Made by a program: the position numbers and the translations under genes
Notes under the pieces: generated by a model
Database searches by the model: none
What the model was told of the DNA's origin: nothing
The model's input: the letters and a program-made list of their open reading frames with translations, nothing else
Part shown: positions 12,557 to 26,268 of the stretch, piece after piece
Layout: each line of letters starts with the position of its first letter
Numbering within the stretch: position 1 is the stretch's first letter
Origin: Chiridota heheva
Lineage: Eukaryota > Echinodermata > Holothuroidea > Apodida > Chiridotidae
DNA: 64,000 nucleotides
Reading direction: 5' to 3'
NCBI GenBank assembly: GCA_020152595.1
Contig: JAIGNY010001818.1
Coordinates: forward strand, 317,501 to 381,500

Positions 12557-13127
12557 CTTTCTTTTCTTGACAGGTCTGGCTTTAACCATCCACAAATATT
12601 CACCTCCATGATAAAAATAAGGATTTGACAAAGTCCTGAAATTACTTTTCTTCCCCATGACCAGGACATCAAGTCCAGAAGTCATGATGTCCCAACTGTC
12701 TGATTGTGCAATCGTTTTTAAAAGAAAATGCTTATCGTTGGCGTTTATGAAGGGTATTTGTATCAATTTATAAAAAAAAGTTCGCGATAGGTTATACAAT
12801 TTTATCATTTGTTTATAATTTGTAATGATATGCATACTTGTCTGTTCAGCTATGTGGCCTTTTGAAGGTCTACCAGTGTGCGAACCACCTCGAATTTTAA
12901 TAGTGAGCTATCGGGCCCCTGGAACCCCTTGTACAAACGATAAAGAAAAAATGTCATGTTTCACCAAAATTAATTGATTTTAACCTAGAAAATGATGGAA
13001 TTTCAAAGGAATGTATTTTAAGGACCTCATCTTTATTGACATACTGATCTGAAGGCAATCCAGGGGCGGATTTAGTCAGAAGGGGGCGGGGCCATAGCCC
13101 CGGAAATTTTCCGATCATACTTTTTTG

Positions 13128-13390
13128 TTACCATGAGATAATTCTTAGTTACGATTTATGTAAATTTTATGTAAATTTTAAAGTTTGGGAAATCTCTTTT
13201 AATCTTTGGGAAATTTATTCATTCTCATGCCAATTTCGGAACTTTCTTTATTTTAGGGCAATTTTTTTTTTTTTAATTTTCGGGAAATTTCTTTAATTCT
13301 CGTCCATTTTTCAAGAAATTTCCTTCATTTTGGGCTATTTTTTCTTTCGATTTTTAGGAAGTTTTCTTCCATTTTCGGGGGAATTTTTTT
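13128..13390. repeat. GAAAATTTCC-type minisatellite, locus 3, reverse orientation
   Basis: Here the + strand carries the complement: TTCGGGAAATTTC, TTTCTTTAATTCTCG and similar units. The array is short and drifted. Confidence 0.65.
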
Positions 13391-15430
13391 GGGGGGAAAT
13401 ATTTGGTCAATTTTTACAGTTGGCACTCTTCTTGTATTTTGCCCACAGATACATAATCTGTGTATTTTGCCACAGATATATCTGTTTATTTTGCAGAGGT
13501 ACTATCGTTATTACCATCTGAAACGTAGCAAGTCGAAATGTTATTGTAAATTATCTCAAACAGTGTTTTGTGGGTGAATAAACGCTGACAGAAGCAAGCT
13601 GATATCCTTCTTTCTTGAAAAAAAAATTGTTATTCTTGCGGGTCGTCGGTCTGAAATATCATACAGACAGAAATCACAAGTAATTTGTGATTGATTGCTA
13701 CAGTTGCTTATGAATATTAAAATTAGACAGCTTGCCCTGTATGTGAATGTCTAATTTCATTAAAAATAACATTTAACTTTTATCTAAGATTTATCATTTT
13801 TTGTTGAATAATTGCCAAATATTTTATGGTGATAGAATAGAAATTAAACTCTTGCTTGCCCATTGTTCAGTTGTTGGTAATAACCGGCTCGCCCAAATAG
13901 TTTGAATCATAATGAGCTCGGCTTCGCCTCGCCCATTATTCTTCAAATTATTTATGCTTGCCCAACAATGGGCTCGCAATTGCAGTTTATTTCTTAATTA
14001 GAAGAAAAACGCCACCAGAAAATGGGATTGGAAGAAGTAATGGCCCTTTCAGCCTTTCAGCTATATGACATAGTGCCGTTTGCTTTCAAATAAGTCGAGG
14101 GTGACTACAAAATTATGTTCCCCGGGCCAGTTTCAAACATCTTCCTTAGTCTATTGGTAGCAGCTCAACCAGTCTACCCCCAGGCGCGTAGCCACAGGCC
14201 CCCTCCCCCCCCTCCCAACTGGGCTGAAGTTTGATCATAGAGCCTCGAAAGGGTTAAATGCTTCACACATGTTTGAGCACATCGGAAGTTAGTACCAATT
14301 TCAACAATGTTAATCCCAAAAGTAATGCGTGCCCATAATTATAATTCTTATGACGTATTCGTCGCAATTTCAGTCTTGAGGCAGTCATATTTTAAGATAT
14401 TTATTTCCAACGTATACATGATATGACTCATGTACATATTTTCAATGAGAAAATAAAATATGCCCACCACCATGGCGCAGACTTTTTTTGTTTTTTTTGT
14501 TTTTGTTTTTGTGAGTGTGTGCTTGTTTTATTCATAATTATTCATGATAAGGTTTACATATATTTAAACATTCACAAATCCTGTAGGTTCATTGTCAATT
14601 TTTGCTTTAATATATATCTTTTCTAAAGGTGGACCACATTGTAAAAGCGTTTGCTTTTTCCTCCACTGTATATAGCATACTTTGTAAAGTTCTTGTATCG
14701 ATATTTGCGCGCGATGATTGAAGATAATTTCCGAAGAAATGAAGATTTCCCATTTAGCAGCAACGTTTGACAGTTCGATGTAAAATTAATTTACCAGTGC
14801 AATTTTCCGCTTGTAAAACGGGGAAGTTTGGAGGTCCTTGCCCTTCTAAAAGCAGACCCTTCCTACGTCCCATTTGGGCAGCAAAGCCACTCTAGTCCTA
14901 GTCAGATAACACCTCACTGTAGTATATGCTATATAACCACTACATGGCTGCTATACACAGTCAGAACTTATCATATACTTTAAAACGTTAAAACTGCTGC
15001 ATTGGCTTATTATAGAAGCGTAGATGAATTTCGACTAATGCGCTGTAATAAGTAGGCCTTTCCGCGATGATTTCAGGTAAACTTTTGACAATGCCTTTTA
15101 TCGTCACGGATCACTTTTACGTAATACAAAATAAATATTTATATGCAATATATATTGAGACATTCACTGACGGTTTCACTTACAGTAAATTTATTAAAGA
15201 AAACTGAAAAGTTGCGTTTTGTATAAGAGCCTTCGCTACTGACTTATCTTTCGAAAGACTGTGCGCATTTGCTGACGAACATTTTCAAAATAGTAGAGCT
15301 AGAGCACCCGTGTGATACGCGCACTAATTGCGTAAGCGTTTCCAAAAGTGAGGGATTTGCGAAGTAATCGGAAAAACATAACATAACAAGATTACGGGCT
15401 AAGAAGGATTAGTCATCCCATAAAAAACCC
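13391..15430. other. No gene seen
   Basis: AT-rich DNA. A GGCGCGTAGCCA word with C-runs lies at 14183-14215. No open frame with recognisable content. Confidence 0.5.
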
Positions 15431-15439
15431 AAACCAATA

Positions 15440-16225
15440 CCACTACCACCACCACAAAAAATAATAATAATAATCAAAGACGTCCAGAGTTAGTAAAGAA
15501 CTAATCAATGTTGACTTTGAAATTGTAAACATAATTGGAGCTATTTACCCACTCAGGCTGGTCAGGCAAACCATTCCACTCATTAACAGCTTTTTGCGAA
15601 AAGCTAAAACGCCGAATATCTATCCGTGAGAACTCTTTGGTCAACTTCAAACTGTTACCACTTGTCATATGAGGATTAGTTGAAACATTCAAGAAATAAT
15701 AGGAAGTCAAAGCATCACTACCAGATAGGAACTTAAAAACCTGAATCATATCGCCACGTACTCTTCTCAACTCAAGCGTGGTCAAACCAAGAATTCGAAA
15801 CCTAGATTCAAAAGAGAGATTCCTTACTTGGGGAATAAGTCTAGTGGCTCTTTGCTGAACCTGCTCCAAAATGAACTTATCCTTTTTCATAAAATGGACT
15901 CCAAGCCTGAAAAGCATACTCAAGGTGCAAGGTGAGGCCTGACTAAGAGCTTAATACAAATTAAGAACAACCTCTCTACCAAGAACACAAAAAATCCTTT
16001 TTATCAAACCAAGCATCCTATTTGCCCTTGCAGCTGCTAAAGCATACTGTTTAGAAAGTTTCAGATTGCTAGTAATGACAGCACCTAGATCCCTTTCTTG
16101 ATCAACGCAACCAAGATTTAAACCATTCATGCAGTAATCAAAAGCCAAATTGTTCTGACCGAAATGAATAACTTTGCATTTATCAACATTGAATGACATC
16201 TGCCATGTTTGGGACCAATGTCATT
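15440..16225 (-). mobile_element. 5'-truncated CR1/Jockey-like retrotransposon, 3' end only
   Basis: On the - strand two frames cover the post-RT tail of a non-LTR element. From 16199 down: MSFNVDKCKVIHFG, then DQERDLGAVI and RMLGLIKRIF. After a frameshift near 15950, from about 15930 down: LEYAFQAWSP in one frame and EQVQQRATRLIPQVRNL, ELRRVRGDMIQVFKFL, FSFSQKAVNEWNGLP in the next, ending at the stop at 15501-15503. The element starts just upstream of the MSFN block (WSQTWQ), so RT and endonuclease are missing, as expected from incomplete reverse transcription. A short GATTATTATT/GGTGGT run at 15440-15480 may be its 3' tail. The family differs from the CR1 at 864-4600. Confidence 0.88.
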
Positions 16226-16446
16226 TCTTCCGTACTTTAGATTTTTTGTCTTGTAAGTAGTGCCTACTGAGTGAGGCGTTTATCATATTACTCTGGTCCC
16301 TGCCTGCACCCTCCCTTTGCCCTTTGCAAATTGTTTTTGAATATGTACATGTTTATAGGTTTGTTGGGACAAGATGTGCCTCCCTCTCCAATGTCAAATA
16401 TCTTACTACCGACTCCGCTGCCAATTAACTGCCTCGGAGAAGCATT

Positions 16447-16464
16447 ATGTCTGATGATGGTCAG
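16447..16464 (+). CDS. Candidate SUMO exon 1 (MSDDGQ), weak
   Basis: Six codons read MSDDGQ and stop at a GTAACT donor in phase 0, exactly what the exon at 42147 needs. Vertebrate SUMO1 starts with a similarly tiny exon (MSDQ). Against it: intron 1 would be 25.7 kb, the words around it are short enough to arise by chance, no promoter is evident, and the phrase GGAGAAGCATTA recurs near 19461. Other start exons inside or outside the window remain possible. Confidence 0.25.
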
Positions 16465-16922
16465 GTAACTAGAAAAAAATCAAGTTGTAGGCCTATCCCA
16501 GAAGCCTATAGATCCAAATGATCTTTGTTGTTTGAAGATAACATTTTGCGGCTAAAATACATGTCTGTATCTGTAGGTATACGTTGCAGTAGATCCAAAA
16601 ATGGTGATTATTGAATCACTGAACTGCTCTATGGTACTAGAGCATACTCTATCTTCTTCCAAGTGATTCCAGCCAGTGACATGTTCTTATAAGGGACTGA
16701 AAAGAAGGAATGTTTGAATTGGTCGGTGTTACAATTACTTTGTAACATTTTAGAGTTCTTGTAGCTCTTGTAGATGAACCTTTCAACGATGTTATCTGCA
16801 GCAAAATTCTGAAGTCGGGTGGAGGCACGAATTCTTGTTCTTCCTGGTCGTACTTAGTACGCGTCAACATATCATACCCAAATAGAGCAGATCTCCAATA
16901 CTACCGATTTGATTTTGAATAT

Positions 16923-17262
16923 ATGCCCATGTTCATTGAAAAAGTAACTCCACACACTAATCAAAAGTCAATGGGATTGAACACCTCTCCAAAAAAGTTC
17001 CAAGATTTTCAAGTTCTGAGAGCCTTTATTTTCGATATCATCTCCACATGTAGTTCAAATTTTCCTGATTTTCTTCCTGATGCAATCCCAACATCTTTGT
17101 TTCTATCACCAACTAACTGCTCAGAAACTATTGACTTCATTATGATTATGAAAAAAGGTGTTTGTGGTATCAAAAATATTTCTGTTGATTTTTTCCTAGA
17201 TAATTGTTTCGCTTTAGGAGCTCCTCTTATGTTTATCTTTAATTTATCAATTACCTCAGGCC
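16923..17262 (+). pseudogene. Possible fragment of a non-LTR reverse transcriptase
   Basis: The frame includes FPDFLPDAIPTSLFLSPTN, then ETIDFIMIMKKGVCGIKNIS and LGAPLMFIFNLSITSG. The pattern (FLNPT..., KKS-GxDGI..., PL-xIFNLS-xxG) resembles the N-terminal part of RT domains of CR1/L2-like elements, with the usual GYDGI region changed. There is no catalytic core. It could instead be an unrelated open frame. Confidence 0.4.
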
Positions 17263-17344
17263 GCGCCTGCAGGCAATCAGGCAGTAGGTGCGGTAGGTAC
17301 AGCTGTCTGAGCCACGGTATCGAAGGGTACTACTACTGTTAGCC

Positions 17345-18600
17345 GGGGACACTTCATTCTATTGCTTCCGACAAAGGTTCTATTGCCCTTCTAATTAGGC
17401 CTACAGCCTTTACAAATATCGGGTTTGAATTTGTTTCCGTATCCTCTTTTTCCACATGAGATTCCTAAATACCCAGACCAAGCGTGTTACGCTCAATAGG
17501 GACATACTTTTTGTCAAATAGGCCCACAGCAGTGATCTTGGTGTCATTTAAAAAAATTGAATAATTTTTTTCAGAAATTATAACTTTTTGATAAAATTGT
17601 GTTGAAGAATTTTGCAAAAAATTCAAATTATTTTTTTTTTTTTAAAGAAATGCACAAAATTTTAAATAAAAACGTTTTTTCTTCGAAAGCTTCCTTGCCG
17701 TACTTCTAGATCTAGCTTTTGCTTAAAAAGCCGTGAACAACTGTCAAAGATATTAAAGTATCCAATCCCGGTCGAATTTTTACTGCCCCTACCATCGATA
17801 TCTTTTTTGGCAAAAATAGTGTCAAATTTGATGCTTTTTACCCTTTTTGAGACCAAAATGTTAAAAAACTGTAAGTTCTGATCGCAATACACCAACCGTA
17901 CGCGAAATGTATCGTGAGAAAGGTCAAGCCATGTACTATCAATTGATATCAGAAAGAGCAATTCCCCCCTCCCTTCTCTAACCACTTTTCATTTAAGTTA
18001 TTTTGACTCTATTAAATTTGTTAGACACTTTGGTCTATTGGCAGATCTTAGCGCACAGCACGCGATAGCCCGAGGTCGATCCCCACATTGGAACACGTAA
18101 GTTTCCTTTTTCCGCCAGAAATTACAGCGGTGATTATTTTTTGGTTTATTTTCATTGTTTTTGCATCTTTTGCTTTTAGAACAAAAATTAGACTGGTATC
18201 AATGGAAAGGAAATCTCACAAACATTATAAATATGAAAAAAAAATCCTCATTTTTTATAATTCACATGTGCAAATTTGCATATTTTTGTCTATAATTTCT
18301 TGGATTTGACTTTTTCATTGAAAAGTTTATTGTCTTAAAATTCATAGAAACTAAACTTGTAGTGGTAGAAAGCGAAAGAAAAGTTGTTAAAATTAATTTC
18401 AAAAACAAAATTCCGACAATTTGTTTTCTTTATGTTTTGAACCCTGGGTCTTTAAGGGTTGGCTTCACGCTGAGCATAGCATTACATTGCACAAACATAA
18501 CGCATTCGAGCGCTAGTGTCAGCTCATACTCACCACCCCTGGGCGCAAATCCTGGTGGAGTGCATTGTGGTGCGCAAAGTGCTGCGCATATTTCTCTTTT
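17345..18600. other. No gene seen; possible tRNA-like SINE scrap at 18025-18095
   Basis: Around 18030 TTTGGTCTATTGGCAG and around 18072 AGGTCGATCCCC sit at roughly A-box/B-box spacing, which would fit a decayed tRNA-derived head. No body is recognised. The rest is AT-rich without coding signal. Confidence 0.3.
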
Positions 18601-19270
18601 TACATACTCGTTTTTTTTTTTCTTGTTATAATTTGTTTTTTATTCATATATTTGTATTTGTACTTATACATTTCTATTTCTATAATAAACAGATAAAAGG
18701 CTGTCTGCACTTATATTTCTGTTTAAAGATTTATCACTGTACTGTAGATATAGTAATGATTATATATTTAAAAAACAAAAAGAAATCTATTTGGGAGATA
18801 TATTATCTGTTTGTATAGTATTTTTCATATTCTTGTTATTGTAGTGGAACATTGAGTGTTTTAAGATCTTATCGATTTTTAATTGTAGTTGTATTTCTTT
18901 TCTATTTATTATTTTTGTTGCTTTCTCTTCATTGTTCTCTAAAATTCCATATGATATATTTCGTATCATTTATTTTCTATTGTATTATTTTCTTTTTATC
19001 TATTTTATATTCAATATATATTTTCCTTTATTAGATACTTTTTTTTTATTACTTTCTTTTTTATTACTTTCTTTTCATTCATTTCATTTTTAATTTATAC
19101 GTTTCTGCTTAATTATTTTTCTTTTAATTTACTTTGTATTGAATTCTTTTTATTTATTTTCTATTCAATTTTTTTTTTTTTATTTATTAGAAACTTCTCT
19201 TTTTTATTGATTTTTTTTTTTCTTCCATTTTTAATTTATGTTTCTTAGTAGTTTTTCATCTTTTTAATTT
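18600..19270. repeat. T-rich low-complexity tract
   Basis: Runs of TTTTATTT and TTTCTTTT over about 650 bases. Short open frames here are low complexity and not genes. Confidence 0.7.
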
Positions 19271-21205
19271 TTGCCCAAACTGCCGCCCATAAAAATGTGC
19301 CCGGTGCTAAATCAATTGTGCCCGGTGGCCGTAAATCAGAAAATGAAGACACAGACAAGTTTGTTTTCTTCTCTAAACACCAGATTAGAAAGAAGCATTT
19401 GATTGTTTCTTACCCAATCGGATAACAGGCAAGATCGAATAAATGCCTGTCATTGTGTTTGGAGAAGCATTAAGTCTGTACAGTGCTTGCGTAAGTGATT
19501 GGTTGGTTGCTTAGGGACATGTGCTGGAAGTAAAAAAGAATTTAAAAATGTGCGAGAAAAAGATGGTTGGAAAGATCAGAGTGGAAAGAATAGGAGGAAA
19601 GAATAAGGCAAAAAGTGGGCAACAGACGTAGGCACATATTTCATACACATTGTGCATAACGTGTATACTTATTCTGTATATATCCGTGGCGTAACTTAAA
19701 CACCGTTTTTGCAGGAGTTCATAGACAAAAAGCCCGAATCCAAGCTATTTTTTACCCTATTACAGCTTTAACTCGCATTGATGCGGAGATGGAATCTGAT
19801 TGAAGCATGATACATAAAATTTAAAAAATTCACCCTTCCCCACCCCGTCACCGGAAATGTTGGGCAATTGATGGAAAAGCTAGAAAACATGCTTTAAATG
19901 GGTCGGTTCCCCTTTCCCCCCGATAGTACTAAAGATTATTGCTTTTTTGAAGAAAAACATGTTAAATCGTATAACTTGAAAAATAGTTACTCATTATTCG
20001 GACGTTTTGGAAGAAGTTAGGCTTACATCTCAAATCAGAATATGTATCTTGCCCAAAATATTCCAACATACATTACATACTTAATTTCTATCAAACAATG
20101 TAGAATAAGCATGAACTGCGTGAGGCGTAGCTAAAAGGGATGCGCAGGGGGAATCCCCCTCCCCCCCCCTCCCCCCTCCCCTCCCCCTTCCTTTCCGGCC
20201 GAAAATTTCCAAAAAGTTGGAAAATCTGCACAACATAAAATTCAGTGAGTTGGATTGTTTTGATAATCCTGATGAAAGCCATCTTGGGATCAAAATATAT
20301 CCGAAAAACCGAATCTTTAGGTTACTCCTATTTAGCAGTTTAGAGTTAGCAAATTTCCAACTTATTTCTTAAAAGTTTATCCTGAAAATTTCCGAAGGTT
20401 CCAATCAAATTTTCCTAATTTTAACTCAAAAGTTTCCGAAAATTGTAAAAATAATTTCTTCATAATATGACATAAATTTTATGATGTAAATTACTGCCGG
20501 TAGCATTTAGCCTGTAGCAATCTTTAGCAAAAAGGTTCAATGAACACTGGCACATACCCTAATCGGTAGAACTGCCCTATTTCGGTGTACTAACAGGGCC
20601 GCCGACAAGAGGGAAGGGGGTATTAGGGAATTTCCCGGGCCCTGGTTTGTAGGAAGGCCGGGTCATAGGAGGCCCGTAAAATTTAAAATAGCCTTTAACC
20701 ATGCAATGCATGCATTAAACTCATATATGTATCTTAAATTCTATTTCTTTAAACCTATACTCGTCATTGATATATTTAATGGTTATGTTTCGTAAATTCC
20801 CTATTAAATAGTGTGTCCGTATAGGACTGAGAGTAAACATGGAATGAATGGAAATCACAATAATTTCGTTTTCGACAGAGGACAAAAGCATTATTTTCTG
20901 TGTAATGTATAATGTTAATGTACAATATCTGCCCAAGTTACGCGCACTTGGATTAAAGTACGTGCTGGTGTTCTTAAAACTGAAAAGGCAGTCCTAAGGC
21001 TAAGAAGTGCGCAAATTGCTTTATTTTTTCATTAAACGTTGCTGCTAATCGAAAAATTTCCTGAAAGTGTTGCCAAATGTTACCAAAATATTCAAAGTTG
21101 TTACCAAATTGCCATTTAATTTACCAACTTATAGTTTAAAAATTTCCCAATTTGACCTCCCTTCCGGGGAGAGTGCATACAACCAAGGAGAAATCCTCTC
21201 AGGTA
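19271..21205. other. No gene seen
   Basis: Includes a C-rich run at 20154-20190 next to GAGGCGTAGCTA (20121) and a G-rich run near 20608. No coding signal recognised. Confidence 0.45.
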
Positions 21206-21209
21206 TAAT

Positions 21210-21365
21210 TTTTTGATATTTGAAAATTTTCGAGAAATTTCCTTTATTTTCGCAGAATTTTCTTTCAATTTTTTTCCAATTTTCTGGAAATTTGGCCGAA
21301 TTCTTCCAAATTTTTTAACAATTTTAATAATTTCTTCAATTTTACCAATTTGATGTTAAAACTTT
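21210..21365. repeat. GAAAATTTCC-type minisatellite, locus 4, reverse orientation
   Basis: Short drifted stretch with TTTCGAGAAATTTCC, TTTCGCAGAATTTTC and TTTCTTCAATTTT words. Confidence 0.55.
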
Positions 21366-22034
21366 CCCAATTTGAGCTCCTTACACAGACTGCAAGAAGA
21401 AAGGATACAACCGAGGTGAAATCCTCTCTGGTAAGAGTACAGTATCCCCCGAGAAATTTTCTTCATTTGCTCACAGGGGCGCAAAAATTGTTATGAAAAT
21501 ATACTGTTACGTTTTAATCTCAACATTGTCAATATTGTTTCCCTAATCTTTATTCTTACATCAGAAACATGAAAGCCATGCCTAGACCCCAACTAAAGAC
21601 ACATATTGAAGGCAATGGGATCCTGCATTTGAACATTCGTTCCAAAATAATATTCCTTTTAACTAACTTTAATTCAAAATTGACACGATTTTGAGCAATT
21701 TTCTGCTACCAAAATCACGCCAAAACGCTACTAGCTTCGTGGGGCTTTGCCCCCTCGGATCTTAGGACGTGGATCCTGGATTTGACACAATATTAAGCAT
21801 TTCGGCTCTGAAAATTGCGAGAAATGGAGGGATTCCTAGGGTTTCGCCCCAGCGCCGCTACGTGCTGCTTCGCCCAATAGATGTGACACATTTTAAAGCC
21901 CTGTATTAACTGATTAAAACCATGACAAACGTAAGGCTTCCTGCGAAACTCTGGGTCCCCACCAGGACTTCGCGACTTTCCGCGCCCTTATAGCATGCCT
22001 AGAGTTATTACAATTTTAAGCCCCCAATAATGAA

Positions 22035-22670
22035 CGTGTTACAAATTGATTTTCTTCGGGAAATCTTCTGCAATTTCAGGGAAATCTTGAGTTTCTGGGA
22101 AATCTCCTCCACTTTTCGAGAATTTTACTTTGTTTTCGTGAAATTTGCTTTTATTTTCATAATTTTCTTTTATTCGGGATATTTTCTTCAATTATTTGGG
22201 AAGTTTTTTTCTTACTTTAAGAAATTTGGCAGAATATTTTTTCAATACTGGGAAGTTTCTTCAATTTTCGTGATACTTTTTTTTAATGTTTGGGTGGTTT
22301 TCTTCAATTTTTAATATATTTCCTTCATTATGCGGTAATCTATTTCATTTTTCGGCAAATTTTCCTCGTTTTCAGGAAATTTCCGTCGTTTTCGTGAAAT
22401 TTGTATCCAGTTTCGTGAAATATCCTTCATTTTCGGAATATTTTCTTCAATATTTGGGAAGTTTTTTTCAATTTTCGGGATTTTTGTTTCTTTTTGCTGA
22501 ATTTTCCTCCATTTTCAGGAAATTTCTTTCATTTTCTTCAATATTTGGGAAGTTTTCTTCAATTTTCGGGAATTTTTTTTCATTTTGTTGAATTTTCCTT
22601 CATGTTCAGAAAATTTCCTTCATTTTTTTTAATATTTCAGAAATTTTCTTCATTTTTTGGGAAATTTAAC
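22035..22670. repeat. GAAAATTTCC-type minisatellite, locus 5, reverse orientation
   Basis: About 630 bases of variants of TTTCGGGAAATTTCCTTCA and TTCTTCAATATTTGGGAAG. Three overlapping Phe/Ser-rich frames on the + strand (22030-22733) come from the repeat. Confidence 0.8.
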
Positions 22671-24650
22671 CAAATCAGTGCTTCGAGAGGATTCTCCCAC
22701 CTGGACCCCTTCCAGGGCTTTGCCAGTTCCTAGATTCTAAATACTGATTTTAAGCACTTTCCTAAACGATTCATGCCAATTTACTTATACGTGTCCATCG
22801 TTTTACTCTTATGAGCTTTTTTTTTTTTTTTTTGGGGAGGAGCCAAAATTCCCACCCCTCCCCTCCCCTCCCAGTGAAACATGACCCACTGCGTACTAAG
22901 GTCGTCCTGATTCAAATAATTCGGTTGGAAGCATTGCTGGCTCATAAATTCTGAAATTCAGACATACATTTCTCGGAGTATTTGACAATTTCTGGAATTT
23001 TGGCTACTTTCCTGAAAGTTGATGCTGGACTTGGGCTAAACGTATATGCGACTGAGGGCGTTTTGAATTGATTGAATTGAATCATTGGCAACTCAATTCA
23101 TTTAGGTGGCGCTCTTATCTCAATTGTCATTTTTATTGCAGGACTGCAAACAATTGCGTGCCGCTACGAATATTTTTTTGCTTGAAATTCATCTTACATC
23201 CGTCATCGTGAGTTCAAGAGCATAGGAATGGCAGATCAAAAGGTCTCTTAATAAGTCTTCTTTAAGTCTTGATCAATTTTCACTCTTTAATTTTTTGGCA
23301 AAGCTAAGTTCACGCGGACAAATTTCATCCTTGCCGCGCTTAACACTAGGCTTTTTTATTGTAATGTATAATGTGTTAGGCTATGTTTGAAAGCAGACAT
23401 GGAATGCTACGACGAGCTTTCACTTAGTTACTTATTTGAGCTAATTTTCAATACGATTCCAATAATATCCTGCTCCTTCGTTGAGTATAAGCTTGTAAAA
23501 ATGTACTGTCTAAAGCTGGCGATTTGATTTTGACAGGTCTGCACATTTTTTTGAGCCTTGACCGAGTCAAACTGAACTTCAGACTGCAACTGCAAAGATG
23601 AGAGTAAATCCCGAGTCAAGTTAGCTCGAGGTTCAGGATAACGTTAGGGGTTATAAGCAAATATCATAGCTCACTTTTACATACAACATATTCATAATTT
23701 TGAATCTTAAAAGTTAAACAAGATATGGCAACCATACTCATTAACGTTACTGCGTTAGGCTCCGTATGCAATACCGTCAATTCGATGGGAAATTCATTGC
23801 TACAATATACCCTAGCCTATCCATACTTATGACTCGCAAAAATCACAAGATAAATTCCTTCCACATTTGATTTTTGGTGAGCATGCGAACCATAAATAAT
23901 GTAGCCTAATGACAATTTCGTCCGTCTGGCCGGCCGTTTACAGTTTTGCCTGAGATTTCCTCAGAAATATGAGTTGTGAGAATTCCTCAGAAATAGTATC
24001 TGCAGAGTTCAGAAAAAGGTAAAGTTTCTTCAGATATCCTCCATGGAAATCTGAAATTTCCTTAGTAAATTTTAGTTTTTCAGAAACTCTTGAGACAGGT
24101 TGTTTCCTTAAAAAGTCTACGAAACATTTGATATTTCCTTTGAAGATAACTGTAAGATGCTATAATTTCCAAAATTCTTTAGAGATCCTGATGTGTCTCT
24201 CATAACACTGGAGATTTAAAACCCCTTAACTTCAAACTATTTGTGCACCAAAGGTTCACACTAAGATTCAAAATGTGTGTTTTTTGGGGGGAGATTTCGG
24301 AAAGAAAAAAAAAGGGGAGGGGGTAGGGGAAAGTTCTTAATAATTCTTAGTTCTGAAATAACAGAAATACCAAAAGAAACCAGGAATACCACCGAAAATA
24401 CCAAACTATGACCTTTTGGGGGGAAATGTGGTATTTTGGGGCATTTTATCGAAACTTTTTTTTGCGGAAATTTCCCCCTTGCATTATTTTTTAGTGAGAA
24501 TTTCATAATCAGGATTGCACCTTAATGTGAACACTGCCAATGGCTGTATCAGGAATGATTATTAAACTGCCTTTTTTATTGTGTTCATTTGTTAAAAGTT
24601 GCTACAGTATATGAAATGACAAGATCAATCAGGGAGTGTGACAAGATATG
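22671..24650. other. No gene seen
   Basis: AT-rich DNA with poly-T at 22819-22834 and G/A-rich runs near 24290-24320. No recognisable gene. Confidence 0.5.
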
Positions 24651-24654
24651 ACTG

Positions 24655-24865
24655 CATATGGACATAGAGAGGGATGCCATATGGGACATAGGGAGGGATG
24701 CCATATGGGACATATGGAGGGATGCCATATGGGACATAGAGAGGGATGCCATATGGGACATAGGGAGGGATGACATGGAGGGATGCCATATGGGACATAG
24801 GGAGGGATGACATGGAGGGATGCCATATGGGACATAGGGAGGGATGCCATATGGGACATGGATGG
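24655..24865. repeat. 24-bp tandem repeat
   Basis: About eight to nine units of GCCATATGGGACATAGGGAGGGAT (shown here as two halves: GCCATATGGGAC and ATAGGGAGGGAT), with deletions in two units near 24771 and 24807. Unit length is a multiple of three, so open frames on the - strand (Met-Ser-His-Met-Ala-Ser-Leu) persist without being genes. Confidence 0.9.
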
Positions 24866-25195
24866 GGGCCATGCGGGACATAGGATCAAATATATACCAT
24901 GTGGTATGCACCAAGGGCATACTGTATATCAGGCATGATTATTTGACCCTGCCTTTTTTGTTTTCTTATTCAACAAGTCATTTGCATATAAGTTATTATA
25001 TGGATTGACAGGAAAATATTCAAATCCATAAAATGTGAGACATTTTCACTAAGGAAGTTAGATTTTAATTTTATTTTTGGAGATGATGAAGTAATGGGAT
25101 GGACGAAATTGGGGATAGCACGAAACGTTAATTTACTCAATTACATTAGGGCCTAGTAGTACCGTTGGACTGATGCGAGCCGTATTAGTGACGGC

Positions 25196-26260
25196 TAGGC
25201 TTGGGCGATATTAAACATTATGTAATATCAATATATCGCCTGAAAAATATTGATGATATCGTAATATCGATATGCAAATTATAGGAAGTCATACGTAAGT
25301 CGTATGTACTGTTCTGGGCAAGGTAATCTCGTCTCTGCTCAAAAAAAGTCAAGTAAAACTTTTTGTACAAATTAACAGAAATCACTGCAAAATATATACA
25401 TATCATCTTCAAATAAACACCCATTATGTTCAAAAATGTTCTTTTACATGGTTTCTTTACAATTCTTCTTTTGATTTTATAACTCTCTGATTTCTTATGA
25501 AAGTTGTACTGAAAAGGCATTATTTTGGTAGCATTATATGGACTTCTAGACATTCAGAAGTCCATATATAATGCATATTATCCAATTTATAGTCTGCTTC
25601 AATCATCGCACGAGTGTTGTCACTCAGAAGAAACAGTGGTAGCCTAGATGGTATGTGTGTACATAGTAAAGTACACTGTACAGTGATACTGTATGTAGTT
25701 ACTGCACATAATCTAATCGATCTGGCAAGACCAGTCTGTCACTTTTACTTCAGACTTTCTGAGCGAACAAAATAGTGAGAAAAACCTCATAGTTTTGTCA
25801 GTAATTTGTCAATTAATGATTGTTTGATAGAAAAATTCAGATTCAGTATTCCTTTTAAGGAAACTTACCACGATTGAGGATTCAACATCTTATGATTTTT
25901 GTTGTCTGAACATCGTAAGCCATCAAGTATAAAGTTGTAGTATGGCGCAATGCCTCTGTACTCCGCAAGTCAAGTGGTTTTTTTGTTCATGGAAGGATTT
26001 TTGGGTAATTGTTATCACAGTATTGATGTTTTAATAAGTTTTATCATAACTGACTGCCTGAAACTTTGATATAAATGAAATTTATTAACTTTTTGTGGCT
26101 GTTTAATAAGAAATGGATGTTTGATAGTCATGTTTAGCTTTTTAATACTTCATGTATTGTGTATTATTGAAAAAACATAATATCGATATATCGGTATGAC
26201 CCTTGAACTCAATATCGGCCATATCGATATAGGTCAATATCGATATATCGCCCAAGCCTA
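25196..26260. mobile_element. hAT-like non-autonomous transposon, TAGGCTTGGG family
   Basis: The two ends are inverted copies of TAGGCTTGGGCGATAT (16 bases exact), with further ATCGATAT-rich subterminal sequence. Flanks are GTGACGGC (25188-25195) and GTGAGGGC (26261-26268), an 8-bp target duplication with one mismatch, the length typical of hAT transposons. The 1,065-bp interior has no transposase. It directly abuts, across the shared 8-bp site, the next element. Confidence 0.88.
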
Positions 26261-26268
26261 GTGAGGGC

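Noticed and set aside
24585-24920. Met-Ser-His-Met-Ala-Ser repeat protein
   Set aside because: 24-bp tandem repeat read in frame; three frames are open at once.
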